From Verrucomicrobiales bacterium (lineage in GTDB: Bacteria > Verrucomicrobiota > Verrucomicrobiia > Limisphaerales > J093): 64,000 nucleotides of DNA. Every line of letters begins with the position of its first letter. The first letter of the stretch is position 1. The translations under genes and the position numbers were made by a program. Shown one piece after another: positions 24,930 through 35,569 of this stretch. The DNA is taken from positions 1 to 64,000 of the forward strand of contig JABTUJ010000034.1 in NCBI GenBank assembly GCA_015075445.1, given 5' to 3'. The notes under the pieces are model-generated. The model was not told where the DNA came from, did not search any database, and saw only the letters and a program-made list of their open reading frames with translations.

Positions 24930-27842
24930 CGGTCGAGTCCTTACGCACCGGCGCCATTTGCCGAGGACGGCCGCCGCGCAAACCGCATCCAGGCGCGTAA
25001 ACCCGAGGGTATCTGTGGGTCGGCACCAGGCTGGTGTGGCCCGGTTTTGATGGCGTCGGTTCCGTAGCCCGCGGAGCACAACACCCCGGCGCTTGCGCAG
25101 ACGGCCTGATGTCTCTACGCGTCTGCCGAGACGGAGGATGGCATCGTCTGGGCGGGCGCATTAGCGGTTTGCCGCAGATCTGCGACACGGCTTTCACCGC
25201 GGTGACCAACGGCCTGAACGCTCTGATTTTGCAGTTGGTGCCGGCCGCGGCAGACGCGCTGTGATCGCCGTCGGGACGATCCGCCATCGCGGCCTGTGCT
25301 GGTTCGCCGTTACCACCTGGAGACGGCGCTGAGGTGGTGTGCCGGGTCAGTACGGTCCCCGCCAGGACGGATTGTGGCTGGCGGATTGAGGTCCGAGTTG
25401 CTGTTGTTCGACACGTGCCTGGCAGCGCCCACGGTGGTCGCGCGGCTGTGGTGGTTCCCGCCCCAAGTGGCGGTCCCGGCGAGGGATGGGTTGGCGGGGC
25501 GACCCTCCGTGGTTGGCCTGATCCCCAGACCCCGTCGCGATGGGGTGATCGATGACCGTGGCGGCGAAGGTCACCGTTTCCATTGGATCGGCCCCGCGCG
25601 AAAGTCGGTGCCAACGCCAGTCGATGGGGAGCGCCCCGGCAACCCTGGATGTCTGGCCTGGGGCGAACTGGCCTGGCGCAGATCCGAGCGGATCGACTGG
25701 ACCTGATCGATTCCGCGACTTCACCTCGCCCCCGGAGGTCTTTGTCTGGCGCCCAACCATGAAGGTGGATTCTGGCTCGCACGGCGGGCGACGGCCTCCA
25801 TCTGATCCGGAACGCTGGTCGAGGTAAACCACGACGTGCGGATGGCTTGAGCGGCAATGATATCCGATCGGTGCTCGCCACCATGAGGGCAGCCCGCTGG
25901 CCGGGTCCGCCGGCCTGGATGAGTACAGAGACGGGCGTTGGACGCGGCGCGGCACGCAGGCGGGTCCCTGATACCGGCGGGGGCGGTGCTTGATAGCGCA
26001 GGCCGTCGGGGCACGGTGTGTGGTTCACGCGGGGATGGCCCGCCGACGCGTTGTCGGCGCTCGATGAGGATGCGTTCCTGAGCCTCCCGGGCGGGCCCAA
26101 CTGGCATCACCCGGAAGGCTGGGTCTGGCAGCCCGGACGACGCTTGTGGGTGGCTGCGAGCGGGCTGACCTGCTGAATCGCCGATGGCCCGCCGCTGCCG
26201 CGGCGGCCGCGTGGCGAAACCCAGCCCGGCACGGGCGGGCTTGCCGTCGGCGTGGGAGGCACCTGACACCGTGTTTCTGAAGCCTTACTGACCGCGACGG
26301 TCTTGCGGGTCGGCATCACCGCTGGGTCGGGGCTGCTGCGCGTGCAGGATCAACAGGTCGAGCCGATTCACGACCGACGACGGCTGCCGGCTGATATCAT
26401 GGTGCCGGCGCACCTCGACGAATCCGGCGCGCTCTGCTGACGACCCGCGGGCGGTCGTCCGGCGTCCCGCGTCGCTTCGAGGTGTCACGCGGCAGCAGGG
26501 CATCCCCTAACGATTACCTGCTGATCTCGTCGCGACGACCCCGGCCATTACTGGCCGCCCGGGCTGCGGGTATCCACCGCCCGACGCGACGCGAGTTGGA
26601 GGTTTGCCCGAGGCCGCCTGCGCGCGTCCAAAGCCTCACCCTGGATTGGTGGACGGCCTGCTCACCCCGGAATGCACCACGCCCACTCATCCGATCGCCC
26701 GGACGCCCGACGGCCGCGTCTGCGGGCCAGCCATGCAGCGGCGTGGGCTACCGATCCCGGCAAGTCGAGGGGGATGCCGATCCGCCGGCTTACATCGAGC
26801 AGGTGGTGTTCAACTACGAAGCCAGGGCCTCGCGGCGGTGGGCGTCCACCGGCCCCTGAGTACTCCCTCCCGGTTCAGGTCGCCGCCTCGTTGAACTGCA
26901 CTTCACCGCCATCAGCCCCGTCGCGGATCGGGTCCGCTTCCAGCATCGCCTGAGGGATACGACGCGACTGGTCGCCGGAGAGCCGACTTGCGGCTGGCTT
27001 ACAGAACCTGCGGCTGGGAATTACTGCTTCCAGGTGCGGGTCCTTGGAACGCCCATGGCGTCTGGAACCCGGCACAGAGCTGGTGCCTGTGATCGCCCCT
27101 GCACCCCTGGCAGCGGCGGTCTGTGCAAGTGACGATTTGGGCGGCGCTGTTGGCAGCGCTGCTGCTGCATCGGCAGCGCGTGGCGGTGTTGCGGCACCCA
27201 GGTCCCTCGAGCACCAATACCCGCCAGCGAACGCGCCCGCATCGCGGCGGATATGCATGACGATTCCGGCGTCCCTGACCCAGATCGCGATCCTGCGAAC
27301 TGGGCCGCTTACACTGCCCGATCCGGTCTAAAACCGTCCCTGCTGGCCCGCATCTCGCAATCGTCGCGGGATGTGGCGAGCGATCAGCGATCCCGTGTGG
27401 GCGACGAATCCGCGGCACGATCGTCTTCGACAACCTGGCGGGCTACGTGCGACAGGCGTCTGCTTGCTGGAGGGGCACTGTGACCCGCCACGCTGCGCTT
27501 TCCGAGCGTCTGCCTGAGGACCAGGTGTCGGCGACGTTCCGGCGTAACGTTGCCTGTCGAAGAAGCCTCCACAACGCGCTAAAGCACGCCTCTGCCCCAG
27601 CATGTGGTGGTCGAGTTCGCAGAGGACGGGCGATTGCACCTGCGGATCCAGGATGACGGTGGCGGGGGTTTGTTACAGCCTTCTCGCCCCGCGGCAACGG
27701 ACTGGTCAACATGACCCGACGCATCCGTGATCTGGGCGGGTCCTTCGAGCTGGATTCGGCCCCGGGTCGGGGTACCCGGATCCGTTGTTCGATCCCCCTG
27801 GAACGACCTCGATCCGCGCTGGGAAAAGGGGTCAGTTCTTGA
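24930..27842 (+). pseudogene. Decayed two-component regulator: propeller, Y_Y_Y, histidine kinase
   Basis: No long frame is open, but domain signatures appear in the right order across changing frames. At 24990-25065 GYLWVGTRLVWPGFDGV is a first propeller blade. TEDGIVWAG follows near 25130, GDGLHLIRN near 25795 and GSAGLDEYRDGRWT near 25920. The Y_Y_Y domain is at 26880-27030 (RRLVELHFTAISPVADRVRF, GNYCFQVRV). ERARIAADMHDD at 27230 is the HisKA_3 phospho-acceptor region. FDNLAGYVRQ, LHNALKHA, LRIQDDGGGG and GNGLVNMTRRIRDLGG mark the HATPase, ending at TGA 27840-27842. This is a long-dead hybrid sensor kinase of the kind common in this group. Confidence 0.8.
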
Positions 27843-27850
27843 CTTTGTCA
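27824..27850. repeat. GGGGTCA-rich dispersed motif
   Basis: Reads AAAAGGGGTCAGTTCTTGAC and then TTTGTCA, at the very end of the decayed kinase. It resembles the stretches at 154-180 and 63912-63940 (inverted). Confidence 0.3.
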
Positions 27851-28303
27851 TATCTCGGTCCCATTCGGCGGAGCTGAGAGACGGACCACGGGGAGTGGTT
27901 CTGCGTCATGAGGGCGGTGAGAGCGGGGTCGGACCCGGCTGCGCATTCCCGGGTAAGGAGCTCAGCCCCAAACCTGCAGTGCTGGACAGCCTTTGGAAGC
28001 GTTTTCCAGTCTCATTTGCGCTCCACCAGCGGCAGGTTCCGAGCCCGCGGTGGCCTGGGAAAAGGCCCTCGCCCGCATGCCCCAGAGAATCCGAGCCGGA
28101 GAGGGAAACTAAGCCCCTCGAACCGGGCCCCCGCTCCACCAAAGCACCGGCGATCAACGCACCGGTCTGGGCAACAAGGCAACCGGCGCCACCGGCGGCG
28201 AAATCAATCGGCCCTTCTTTTCGCTTCGACTTTCATGACATCTCCCGCTAGTAGTATGGGAGAGTTTCTCCGGACAACCGCGGTCGTGTTCGAGGATCAC
28301 GCC
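27843..28303. other. Intergenic, no gene seen
   Basis: 461 bases between the dead kinase and the secreted propeller protein. A frame is open into the downstream gene from 27908, but its composition is unlike the gene body and a signal peptide begins only at 28304. No convincing promoter or RNA gene was found. Confidence 0.5.
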
Positions 28304-31300
28304 ATGAAGTCGAACTTGCTGCCTCGCGCCATCAACCCCACCCTGTTCCTCCTCGCGGCTTCGCTGGCCCTTGCCGAGATCCCGCGCCCGGGCATCGACT
28401 GCGGCTGTGATCGCACCGGTTCCTACGTCCCGCCCGCCCTCGGGAGCATCGCCTGGAATGCGTTGATTTCCCCGCGCGGCACCTACACGGTCGAGCCCTT
28501 CCAGGGTTCCCACGGCCTCGTGGTGCGCCAGCAGGGCAACGAAGTGCTAGCCTTCGGACCCACTGCCTCCACCATCGGATGGGGATTCGGGGCGGACGAG
28601 CGCGGGCTTGTCATCCACAGCACCCTCGGTGGCGGGCCGGGCACCCCGGCCCAGCACACCGCCTGGCTCTATGATCTTGAGAACCCCGCCCGTTCCCCCT
28701 GGCAGGCCCAGAACCTCGTCTCCGAGGCCATCTCGGTCTTCAGCCCGCGGGGCCGTTACTTGCTCCACGCCATCCGCAACGCGCAGGACCGTGTGCACCT
28801 CTGGGCCGTCGGCGTCGACGGACTTGTCGAAGCCTGGCGGAGTGACTTCCATGCCATCCCGCGCCCGGGCAACGTCGGGCAGAAGTTCGGCCTCGCCGCC
28901 TGGGGATTCAGCGCGGACGCCGCGGACGCTTCGTTCCTCTATCTCTTCAACACCGACGACGCCGTCAGCCAGAACCTGGTGAACCTGCCGCGCGGGCGCG
29001 CGGTGATCAACCACTGGCAACTCCGCGGCACGACCGAGGTTGGGTTCAGCCCCTGCGGCGATCTGCTCGCCGTCATCCGCTACCCGGCGCAGGCCGCGGA
29101 GGTCTGGCTCGAGCGGACCCTGGACGGCGAGCACGTCGTCCCTGGCGCGGATGTCTCCGCGTTCGGTTACCTCGAGGCGAGGTCGGATTTCCATTTCGCC
29201 CAGAGCGCCAACGGTCCGGTCCAGCTCGCCACCAACACCGCTGGCGCCCTCTGCATGGACATTCCCCTTGAGGCCCCGTACTGGGCGGCGGGAGCCAAGC
29301 TGACCGCCTCCGTTGTTGGCCCCACCAGCCTGCGGCTCACCCGCCCCACGGCCCACAGCCGCGGCGGGAGAATCCTGGCGTACGAATTCCGCGAAGACAC
29401 CCCCACCGAACGCGTCCTCGCCTCGTTGCCCCCCGACGAAACCCGGCTCGAAGTGGCCGATCTCCTCCCCGACACCGAGTACACGTTCTCCGTCCGTGCG
29501 CGCAATGAGGCCGAACTCTGGTCCCCCACCCCGCTCACCGTGACGGTCACGACCGACCGCCCCGACGCGGTCCCCGCCTGGCCGTTGGGCGCCGCGCTCA
29601 CTGCCGACCAGATGCAGGAAACCTCCCTCCACCTGTCCTGGCCGGCCGCGGTGGACGACGCAGGAGTCACCGGTTACCGCGTCTATCAGGATGGCGCACT
29701 GCTGGCCGACCTGGACGCCCAGAAACGAGGGCACTTCGTCCAGAACCTCGAAATCGGCCGGACCTACGAGTTCCGCGTCCAGGCCGGCGACGCCCAGGAC
29801 CAATGGAGCACCGACGGTCCCCGATTGCGCATCGCCACCGTCGACACCACACCCCCGACATGGCCCGAGGGCAGCCGCCTCCACGCGCGGGAGCGGGACA
29901 AACACCAGCTCGTCCTTGAATGGACCCCCGCCGAAGACAACGTCGAAGTCTACCTCTACAGCGTCCATGTCGTCGTGAGCGGCCTCCCGCGCGTGTTCAC
30001 CATGACGGGCGGCACCGCCACCAACGTCACCCTCACCTGCCTCATGCCCGGCCAGAGCCTCCGCGTGGGCGTCGAGGCTGGCGACGCCGCCGGCAACTGG
30101 AGCACCGACGGCCCCCGGGCCACGGTCTCAACCGCCAGCGGGGCCCCGGAATGCGACGGCGGCCTCGAACTGGCCAGCGTCAACTCGAGCGAGACCCCGG
30201 GGGCGGGAACGCTGGCCCTGGGCTGGACCGACAGCAGCCAGTACTGGTCCGTCGCGGACAGCGAACGTCCGTCGCTCAGCGCCGACGGTCGGTTCGTGGC
30301 CTTCGAGTCGATCGCCACCAACCTCGTCGCCCACGATCGCAACACCTGCCGCCTCCGTTTCTGGAGCGGCGGCAGCAGCCACGGTTTCACCCAGGTCTGG
30401 TCTCCCGACGTGTTCGTCCGCGACCGTGCCGCCGGCCTCACCGAACGCATCAGCCTCTGCCAGGACGGCGGCGAAGTCGCCTACGGCGGCGGCCGCGAAC
30501 CTGACATCAGCGGCGACGGTCAATATGTGGTGTTCGTCTCGCCTGCCCCGGACCTGGTCACGCACGACAACAACAACGTCTCCGACCTCTTCCTGCGCGA
30601 CCGGCCCGGCCGGACCACGCGTCGGCTCAGCGTGACCCGTTCCGGCGAGGAAGCCAACGGGCCGAGCAGCGCCCCGCGCATCAGCGCCGACGGTTCCTGC
30701 GTCGCCTTCGTCTCCTCGGCCAATAACCTCGTCTCCGGCGACGACAACAAGGTCGCGGACATCTTCGTGCTGGACCTGGGTTCCCGGGAGTTCACCGGCG
30801 TGAGCGTCGCGTCCGACGGCACGCGGGCCAACCAGGCGTCTTGGGGCCCGGCCCTCAGCGCGGACGGCCGGTTCGTCGCCTTCGCCTCCGATGCTTCCAA
30901 CCTGGTGCCCGACGACCACAACGCGGCTGCCGACGTCTTCATCCATGATCGTCAGACGGGCGAGACCACCCGGGTCAGCGTCTCCTCAGAAGGCACCGAG
31001 GCCAACAGCCATTCCGGGCGGGTCTCCGCCGGGACAACCGGACGCTCGGAAACCCCTGTTGCCCTCAGCGCGGACGGCCGGTTCGTCGCCTTCGATTCCC
31101 TGGCCAACAACCTCGTCCCCGGCGACGCCAACGGCGTGCGGGATGTCTTCGTCCATGACCGCGAATCTGGCGAAACCACCCGCGTGAGCCTCACCAGCGA
31201 GGGCCTTGAAGGACCGCCTGTATCCGGCGCACCCAACCCCTCCTGGGCGGTCAGCCGGGCACCCGCGATCAGCGGTAACGGCCGCTTCGTCGTGTTCCTC

Positions 31301-32614
31301 TCCCAGGCGGCGCTCGTACCCGAAAAGCGGTCCATCGTGACCGACGTGTTCCTTCACGACCGGGTGACCGGCAACACCCGCCGCCTCAGCGCCTGCGCCT
31401 GTGGCGGCAACACCGAACCGGACCACGGCAGCAGCGTCGCGGTCATCAGCCGCGACGGCAGCACCGTCGCCTTTGACTCCCAGGCTACCAACATCAAGCC
31501 GGGCTACCTCGACTCCAACTGGTCCTTTGACATCTTCGTGTTCGAGCAGGACCCGGGCCCCCCGGACCAGGACGGCGATGGAACACCGGACGCCGAGGAG
31601 ATGGGTCCCGAGGGAAACGACCCGCTCTACGACGGCGATGGTGACGGGGTGCCCGACCACCTCCAGGACAACGTCACCGTGCGCCACACGCTGGACGGCC
31701 AGCACTACTTCCGAGCCTCGACCCCGCTCCACGCGGGCCTGGCGCGGATTACGCCCGTTCCCATCCCCGACCCCGGCAATCTGCCGCCCGGCGTGACCCT
31801 GCCGTTCGGCGCGTTCACCATTACGGCCTTCGGCGCCATCGAGGCCGCCGGCGGAGAACTGCTCCTCGCACTGGACTTCCCCGAAGGCGTTCCGTTCAAC
31901 TCCTGGTACCTCTATGGTGGCCGGCCCGGCGCCCCGCATTTCCAATGGTACGAGTTCCTCTACGACGGCCGGACCGGGGCGGAGATCGACGGCTCGCACG
32001 TCACGCTCCACTTCGTCGACGGTGACCGCGGCGACCACGATCTTCTCCTGGACAGCAACCTCGTGACCCAAGGCGGCCCCGCCCTGCGGAGTGGAGCACT
32101 CGCCGCCGGACTGGAAGTCGAGCCCGCCGAAGTCCTGCTCGGCGGATGGGCCACCGAGGCCGAAGTGGCACTCCGGAACAGCGGGCAACGCGGCCTGGTC
32201 TGGGCCGTGACTGACCCCCCGCCGCCCTGGCTGCTCATGGAACCGGCCAGCGGGGCGCTGACGGGAGGCCAGTCGAGCACCCTCCGCCTCCGGGTCAACC
32301 AAGACGGCCTGGCTCCGGGTCTCCTCGAGCACCACTTGGTCATCCGGTCCGGGGCAGGCACACGCGAGGTCCAAGTTCTTCTGGACGTTCCGTTCGCCCT
32401 CGATGCCGGGGCGGAGCTTACCGGTCCCTGTCTGGTCATGGCCTGGCGCAGCGAGCCGGGATCGGCTTACCGTGTCCAGTTCTCCGATTCGCTCTCCAGC
32501 TTGGATTGGCGCAACGCCAGCGACTTCGTCATCGCGGTGGACACGGTCACCACCTGGACCGACTGCCGTGGGGAGGTGGACGGCCGCTTCTACCGCGTCG
32601 TCCGGATCGAGTGA
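28304..32614 (+). CDS. Large secreted propeller/FnIII protein with BACON-like C-terminal domain
   Basis: The protein has 1436 residues. ATG 28304 is chosen because it begins a Sec signal peptide (MKSNLLPRAINPTLFLLAAS, then LALAE). Residues 24-320 form a first beta region. Three FnIII domains lie at about 323-420, 423-512 and 515-608. Residues 650-1085 hold six or so TolB/PD40-type blades of the form ALSADGRFVAFASDASNLVP with DVFxHDRxTGETTRVS. At 1083-1120 there is a DxDxDG calcium-type stretch, then a choice-of-anchor-U-like domain with VDGDRGDHD, then a BACON-like domain (1265-1360). It is expected to be extracellular or outer-membrane attached. Substrate and role are unknown. A sigma/anti-sigma pair follows. 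Confidence 0.85.
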   Translation: MKSNLLPRAINPTLFLLAASLALAEIPRPGIDCGCDRTGSYVPPALGSIAWNALISPRGTYTVEPFQGSHGLVVRQQGNEVLAFGPTASTIGWGFGADERGLVIHSTLGGGPGTPAQHTAWLYDLENPARSPWQAQNLVSEAISVFSPRGRYLLHAIRNAQDRVHLWAVGVDGLVEAWRSDFHAIPRPGNVGQKFGLAAWGFSADAADASFLYLFNTDDAVSQNLVNLPRGRAVINHWQLRGTTEVGFSPCGDLLAVIRYPAQAAEVWLERTLDGEHVVPGADVSAFGYLEARSDFHFAQSANGPVQLATNTAGALCMDIPLEAPYWAAGAKLTASVVGPTSLRLTRPTAHSRGGRILAYEFREDTPTERVLASLPPDETRLEVADLLPDTEYTFSVRARNEAELWSPTPLTVTVTTDRPDAVPAWPLGAALTADQMQETSLHLSWPAAVDDAGVTGYRVYQDGALLADLDAQKRGHFVQNLEIGRTYEFRVQAGDAQDQWSTDGPRLRIATVDTTPPTWPEGSRLHARERDKHQLVLEWTPAEDNVEVYLYSVHVVVSGLPRVFTMTGGTATNVTLTCLMPGQSLRVGVEAGDAAGNWSTDGPRATVSTASGAPECDGGLELASVNSSETPGAGTLALGWTDSSQYWSVADSERPSLSADGRFVAFESIATNLVAHDRNTCRLRFWSGGSSHGFTQVWSPDVFVRDRAAGLTERISLCQDGGEVAYGGGREPDISGDGQYVVFVSPAPDLVTHDNNNVSDLFLRDRPGRTTRRLSVTRSGEEANGPSSAPRISADGSCVAFVSSANNLVSGDDNKVADIFVLDLGSREFTGVSVASDGTRANQASWGPALSADGRFVAFASDASNLVPDDHNAAADVFIHDRQTGETTRVSVSSEGTEANSHSGRVSAGTTGRSETPVALSADGRFVAFDSLANNLVPGDANGVRDVFVHDRESGETTRVSLTSEGLEGPPVSGAPNPSWAVSRAPAISGNGRFVVFLSQAALVPEKRSIVTDVFLHDRVTGNTRRLSACACGGNTEPDHGSSVAVISRDGSTVAFDSQATNIKPGYLDSNWSFDIFVFEQDPGPPDQDGDGTPDAEEMGPEGNDPLYDGDGDGVPDHLQDNVTVRHTLDGQHYFRASTPLHAGLARITPVPIPDPGNLPPGVTLPFGAFTITAFGAIEAAGGELLLALDFPEGVPFNSWYLYGGRPGAPHFQWYEFLYDGRTGAEIDGSHVTLHFVDGDRGDHDLLLDSNLVTQGGPALRSGALAAGLEVEPAEVLLGGWATEAEVALRNSGQRGLVWAVTDPPPPWLLMEPASGALTGGQSSTLRLRVNQDGLAPGLLEHHLVIRSGAGTREVQVLLDVPFALDAGAELTGPCLVMAWRSEPGSAYRVQFSDSLSSLDWRNASDFVIAVDTVTTWTDCRGEVDGRFYRVVRIE

Positions 32615-32719
32615 GCCCGGATCGGTCCTGCCGGGGGTGTCCTGCCGGGGGTGTCCTGCTTCCGGAACGGGATGTAATAAAACGCCTCGCCTCCGACTTT
32701 GTCTGGTTGTGAGGCATGC

Positions 32720-33322
32720 ATGAACGAGCCGGGCCCAACGCGTGAAGACCGTTTCCTCGCCCTCCTGCGACCGCTCGAGCGCGAGCTCGAACTCTACGCA
32801 CGGCGGTTGCTCTGGGATCCGGGCCAGCTCCGCGACGCCGTACAGAATGCTGTCCTCCGGGCCTTTGCCGCCTTTGACCGTTACCGGCCGGATGCCAGCT
32901 TCCGGGCCTGGATACTGAAGATCCTGACGCGCGAAGTGTTTGCGTTGAACCGGAAGCATGCACGGGTCGCCCGGCACGAGTTTCAACTCGAACCGGAGGA
33001 GTTGGCCGAGCTGCCGGCGGCCGCTGACGTCGGACCGTGGGTTGCTGCCCCGGCCGACCTCGAGGCCCTCGGCGCCGACCTCGAAGCGCCCATGACCCAG
33101 GCCCTGCACACGCTCTCGGACAACGAACGGGCCGTGCTGCTGCTCCGCGCGTTGGGTGATCTTCGCTACCGCGAGATCAGCGAGACCCTGGACATCCCGA
33201 TGGGGAGCGTCATGGGCGATCTGCATCGCGCACGCCAGAAGATGCGCGCTGCCCTGGGGCGACCCCAAGCCGCGACCGGGAGTCGGCCCAGCCGTGCAGA
33301 CCCTCGAACCGATCCTCTATGA
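32720..33322 (+). CDS. ECF sigma factor
   Basis: The protein has 200 residues from ATG 32720; a TTG at 32699 would add seven residues. Region 2 is LRDAVQNAVLRAFAAFDRYR followed by ASFRAWILKILTREVF. Region 4 is LSDNERAVLLLRALGDLRYR followed by EISETLDIPMGSVMGDLHRA, the normal ECF pattern. Its last four bases overlap the start of a zinc-finger anti-sigma gene, so the pair is co-translated. Targets are unknown. The large secreted protein just upstream, on the same strand, may or may not be one. Confidence 0.9.
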   Translation: MNEPGPTREDRFLALLRPLERELELYARRLLWDPGQLRDAVQNAVLRAFAAFDRYRPDASFRAWILKILTREVFALNRKHARVARHEFQLEPEELAELPAAADVGPWVAAPADLEALGADLEAPMTQALHTLSDNERAVLLLRALGDLRYREISETLDIPMGSVMGDLHRARQKMRAALGRPQAATGSRPSRADPRTDPL

Positions 33323-33903
33323 ACACGAACGATTGCCGCGACGTGGAGACCTTGCTGGGGCCCTATCTGGACTCGGAACTCGACGCCAAGACGAGCCTCG
33401 AAGTCAGCCTGCATCTGAAGGCATGCCCGGCGTGCGCCGCCCGCGTTGCCGAGGAGGCCGCTTGGCAGCAGAAACTGAAGGTGGCGTTGAATGAGGGCCC
33501 TCTGGCACCAGGGCTTTGGCCACCGATCGAGGCGCGTGTTCGCTCGGCCCGCCCACCGACGCTGGTTGCCCGGGTGGCGGACGCCGCCGCCCCGGCGCGT
33601 CACTGGCGCTATTGGCTCTGGCCGTCACCCCGGTTGTATGCCGGTCTCGCGGCGGTCTGGACACTGATCCTCGGGGTTCAGTTGAGTACCCGTGATCCGG
33701 GCCCTGCCGGTGGTGCCTTCACGTCGGAATCACGGACCGCACTGATCGAACAACGCCACCTGTTGGCTGAGCTGCTTGGCAGAGGCGACGCGGAGACGGA
33801 GCCCGCCGGGGGCCAGGCGCCGCCGCAGACGGAGGTCCGGGGACCCGGTCCCAACCGGGCTCACTTCTCGTCGGCAGTCGTTCAGCCGATCGCTCTCGCT
33901 TGA
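33319..33903 (+). CDS. Zinc-finger (zf-HC2) anti-sigma factor
   Basis: The protein has 194 residues. The zf-HC2 motif is present near the N-terminus: CRDVETLLGPYLDSELD, then HLKACPAC, in which the His-x3-Cys-x2-Cys set binds zinc. A single membrane helix (LYAGLAAVWTLILGV) lies at about residues 107-122, which places the sensor part outside the cytoplasm. It overlaps the sigma-factor gene by four bases and the next gene starts 33 bp after it. It should hold the ECF factor inactive until a membrane or periplasmic signal arrives. Confidence 0.88.
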   Translation: MNTNDCRDVETLLGPYLDSELDAKTSLEVSLHLKACPACAARVAEEAAWQQKLKVALNEGPLAPGLWPPIEARVRSARPPTLVARVADAAAPARHWRYWLWPSPRLYAGLAAVWTLILGVQLSTRDPGPAGGAFTSESRTALIEQRHLLAELLGRGDAETEPAGGQAPPQTEVRGPGPNRAHFSSAVVQPIALA

Positions 33904-33935
33904 ACTTGAACCGCCGCTTCACCCCCTCGCGTGCC

Positions 33936-35504
33936 ATGAACACTCCTTCCACCAACCCCACCCTGCTCGATCGGTACGTCACGCTGCGCGCCCTGCACTG
34001 GCTCGTGCAGCCGGCGCGGTTGCGCATCTACGTCGCGGTCGTCGTTATCCTCGCCACGCTCATCGGTGCGTTCTACGCCTTCGAGAACTGGCGCGGGAAG
34101 CGCGCCTGGGTCCGGATGCAGCGCGAGCTGCAAGCCGCCGGCCAGTGGGCTGAGTTGGAGCAACTGGCCCCGCCACCGGTCCCGGACGCGCAGAACTTCG
34201 CCATGACGCCGCTCCTGGCGCCGCTCTTTGATTTCGTGCCCGGCACGCAGACGCAGCGGGACACGAACGCCAACGCCCAGGCGAGGTTGGTGGAGGGTGT
34301 GCTCTCGAGCGCCTCTTCGAAATGGGCCGGCTGGCCGCTCGCCCAGATGACCGACTGGAGCCAGGTGCTGCAGTCGAAGCATACCTCGAACCGGGTTGCC
34401 GTCACGCCCGCCGACGTGCTCGAGGCCCTGCGCCCGGCGGAAACCAAGCTGGCCGAACTGCGAGCGGCCAGCGCCCGACCGGCAGCGCGCTTCCACCTGC
34501 GCTACGATCTCGAGAACCCTGCCGGAATCCTGCTGCCGCATCTGGCAGTGCTCAACGGCTACAGCCGGGCACTGTCGGTCCGGGGTTCAGCCCTGCTCGC
34601 CGTGGGCCGGCCCGACGAAGCGCTGGCCGATGTGGAGCTGGGCTTCTACCTCATCGACACGCTGCGGGCGGAACCGATGCTGATTTCGCACCTGGTGCGC
34701 TCTGCGATGATCAGGCGAATGCTCCAGCCAGTGTGGGAAGGCCTGGCCCAGGAGCGATGGAATACCAACCACCTGGCGCGGCTGCAAACACGTCTGGACC
34801 AGTACCGGTTCCTGGCGGATGGCCAGGAAGCGTTGAAGGGGGAACGGGCCTGGGGCAACCAGATCATCGCCTGGGCGCGCCGGAATCCGGGAGTGGTCAG
34901 TCAACTTGGCAGCGCCGAAGAAACCCCGGCAAGGGTCCTCTTTCCCTATGCGCTGCTTCCCCGTGGCTGGTTCTATCTCGAACAGGTCGAGTACAACCGC
35001 CTCTTCAACCTGAGCTTGGGGCCCGCGATCAACGAGGGACGCGGCTGGATCCTGCCCGCCGAACTGGAAGCGGCTACCCGGCGGCTCGAGGAGGCGGTCG
35101 AGTTGGGCGCAGGGTCCCTCTGGAAGCATCAGCAGTTGGCCAGCATGTTGTTGCCCGCCCTGGGGCGGGCCGTGGTGAAGTCGGCGCTGGCGCAGGCTTC
35201 GACAGACCTGGCGACGGTGGCCTGTGCGCTCGAACAGCACCGATTGGCGCTGGGACAATACCCGGAGTCGCTCGACGCCCTTGTGCCCCGCTTCCTGGAC
35301 CAGGTTCCCCGAGACGTCATCCAGGGAGGTGCGCTGCGGTACCAGACCCTTCCCGAGGGTCGTTTCATCCTCTATTCGCTCGGGTGGAACGGCACCGATG
35401 ACAGCGGTCACCCGGGCGGGAAGCCCAACGGAGCCTGGGAGGGCAACGCCGGTGACTGGGTGTGGCGCTACCCGGCGGGGCTGAACGCGGTCCCTGCCAG
35501 GTGA
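33936..35504 (+). CDS. Membrane-anchored protein of unknown function in a sigma/anti-sigma operon
   Basis: The protein has 522 residues from ATG 33936; a TTG at 33900 overlapping the anti-sigma stop is an alternative. One membrane helix is clear at residues 36-53 (IYVAVVVILATLIGAFYAFE). The rest is a mainly helical, probably periplasmic domain. Near the C-terminus, LEQHRLALGQYPESLDALVP followed by FILYSLGWNGTDDSG and a GDWVWRYP end is a pattern I know from verrucomicrobial/planctomycetal proteins that are otherwise uncharacterised. It is third in the ECF operon and might sense or carry the response. No enzyme motif was seen. Confidence 0.7.
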   Translation: MNTPSTNPTLLDRYVTLRALHWLVQPARLRIYVAVVVILATLIGAFYAFENWRGKRAWVRMQRELQAAGQWAELEQLAPPPVPDAQNFAMTPLLAPLFDFVPGTQTQRDTNANAQARLVEGVLSSASSKWAGWPLAQMTDWSQVLQSKHTSNRVAVTPADVLEALRPAETKLAELRAASARPAARFHLRYDLENPAGILLPHLAVLNGYSRALSVRGSALLAVGRPDEALADVELGFYLIDTLRAEPMLISHLVRSAMIRRMLQPVWEGLAQERWNTNHLARLQTRLDQYRFLADGQEALKGERAWGNQIIAWARRNPGVVSQLGSAEETPARVLFPYALLPRGWFYLEQVEYNRLFNLSLGPAINEGRGWILPAELEAATRRLEEAVELGAGSLWKHQQLASMLLPALGRAVVKSALAQASTDLATVACALEQHRLALGQYPESLDALVPRFLDQVPRDVIQGGALRYQTLPEGRFILYSLGWNGTDDSGHPGGKPNGAWEGNAGDWVWRYPAGLNAVPAR

Positions 35505-35569
35505 GTCAGTCCGAGACGACATTCAGGCCGATCGGCGCGCGGCCTCCCGCCTGGTTGACACAAAACGGT

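Noticed and set aside
30986..33268. Long minus-strand open frame below the secreted protein
   Set aside because: It runs antisense through the 1436-residue protein and into the sigma factor, with no motif of its own.
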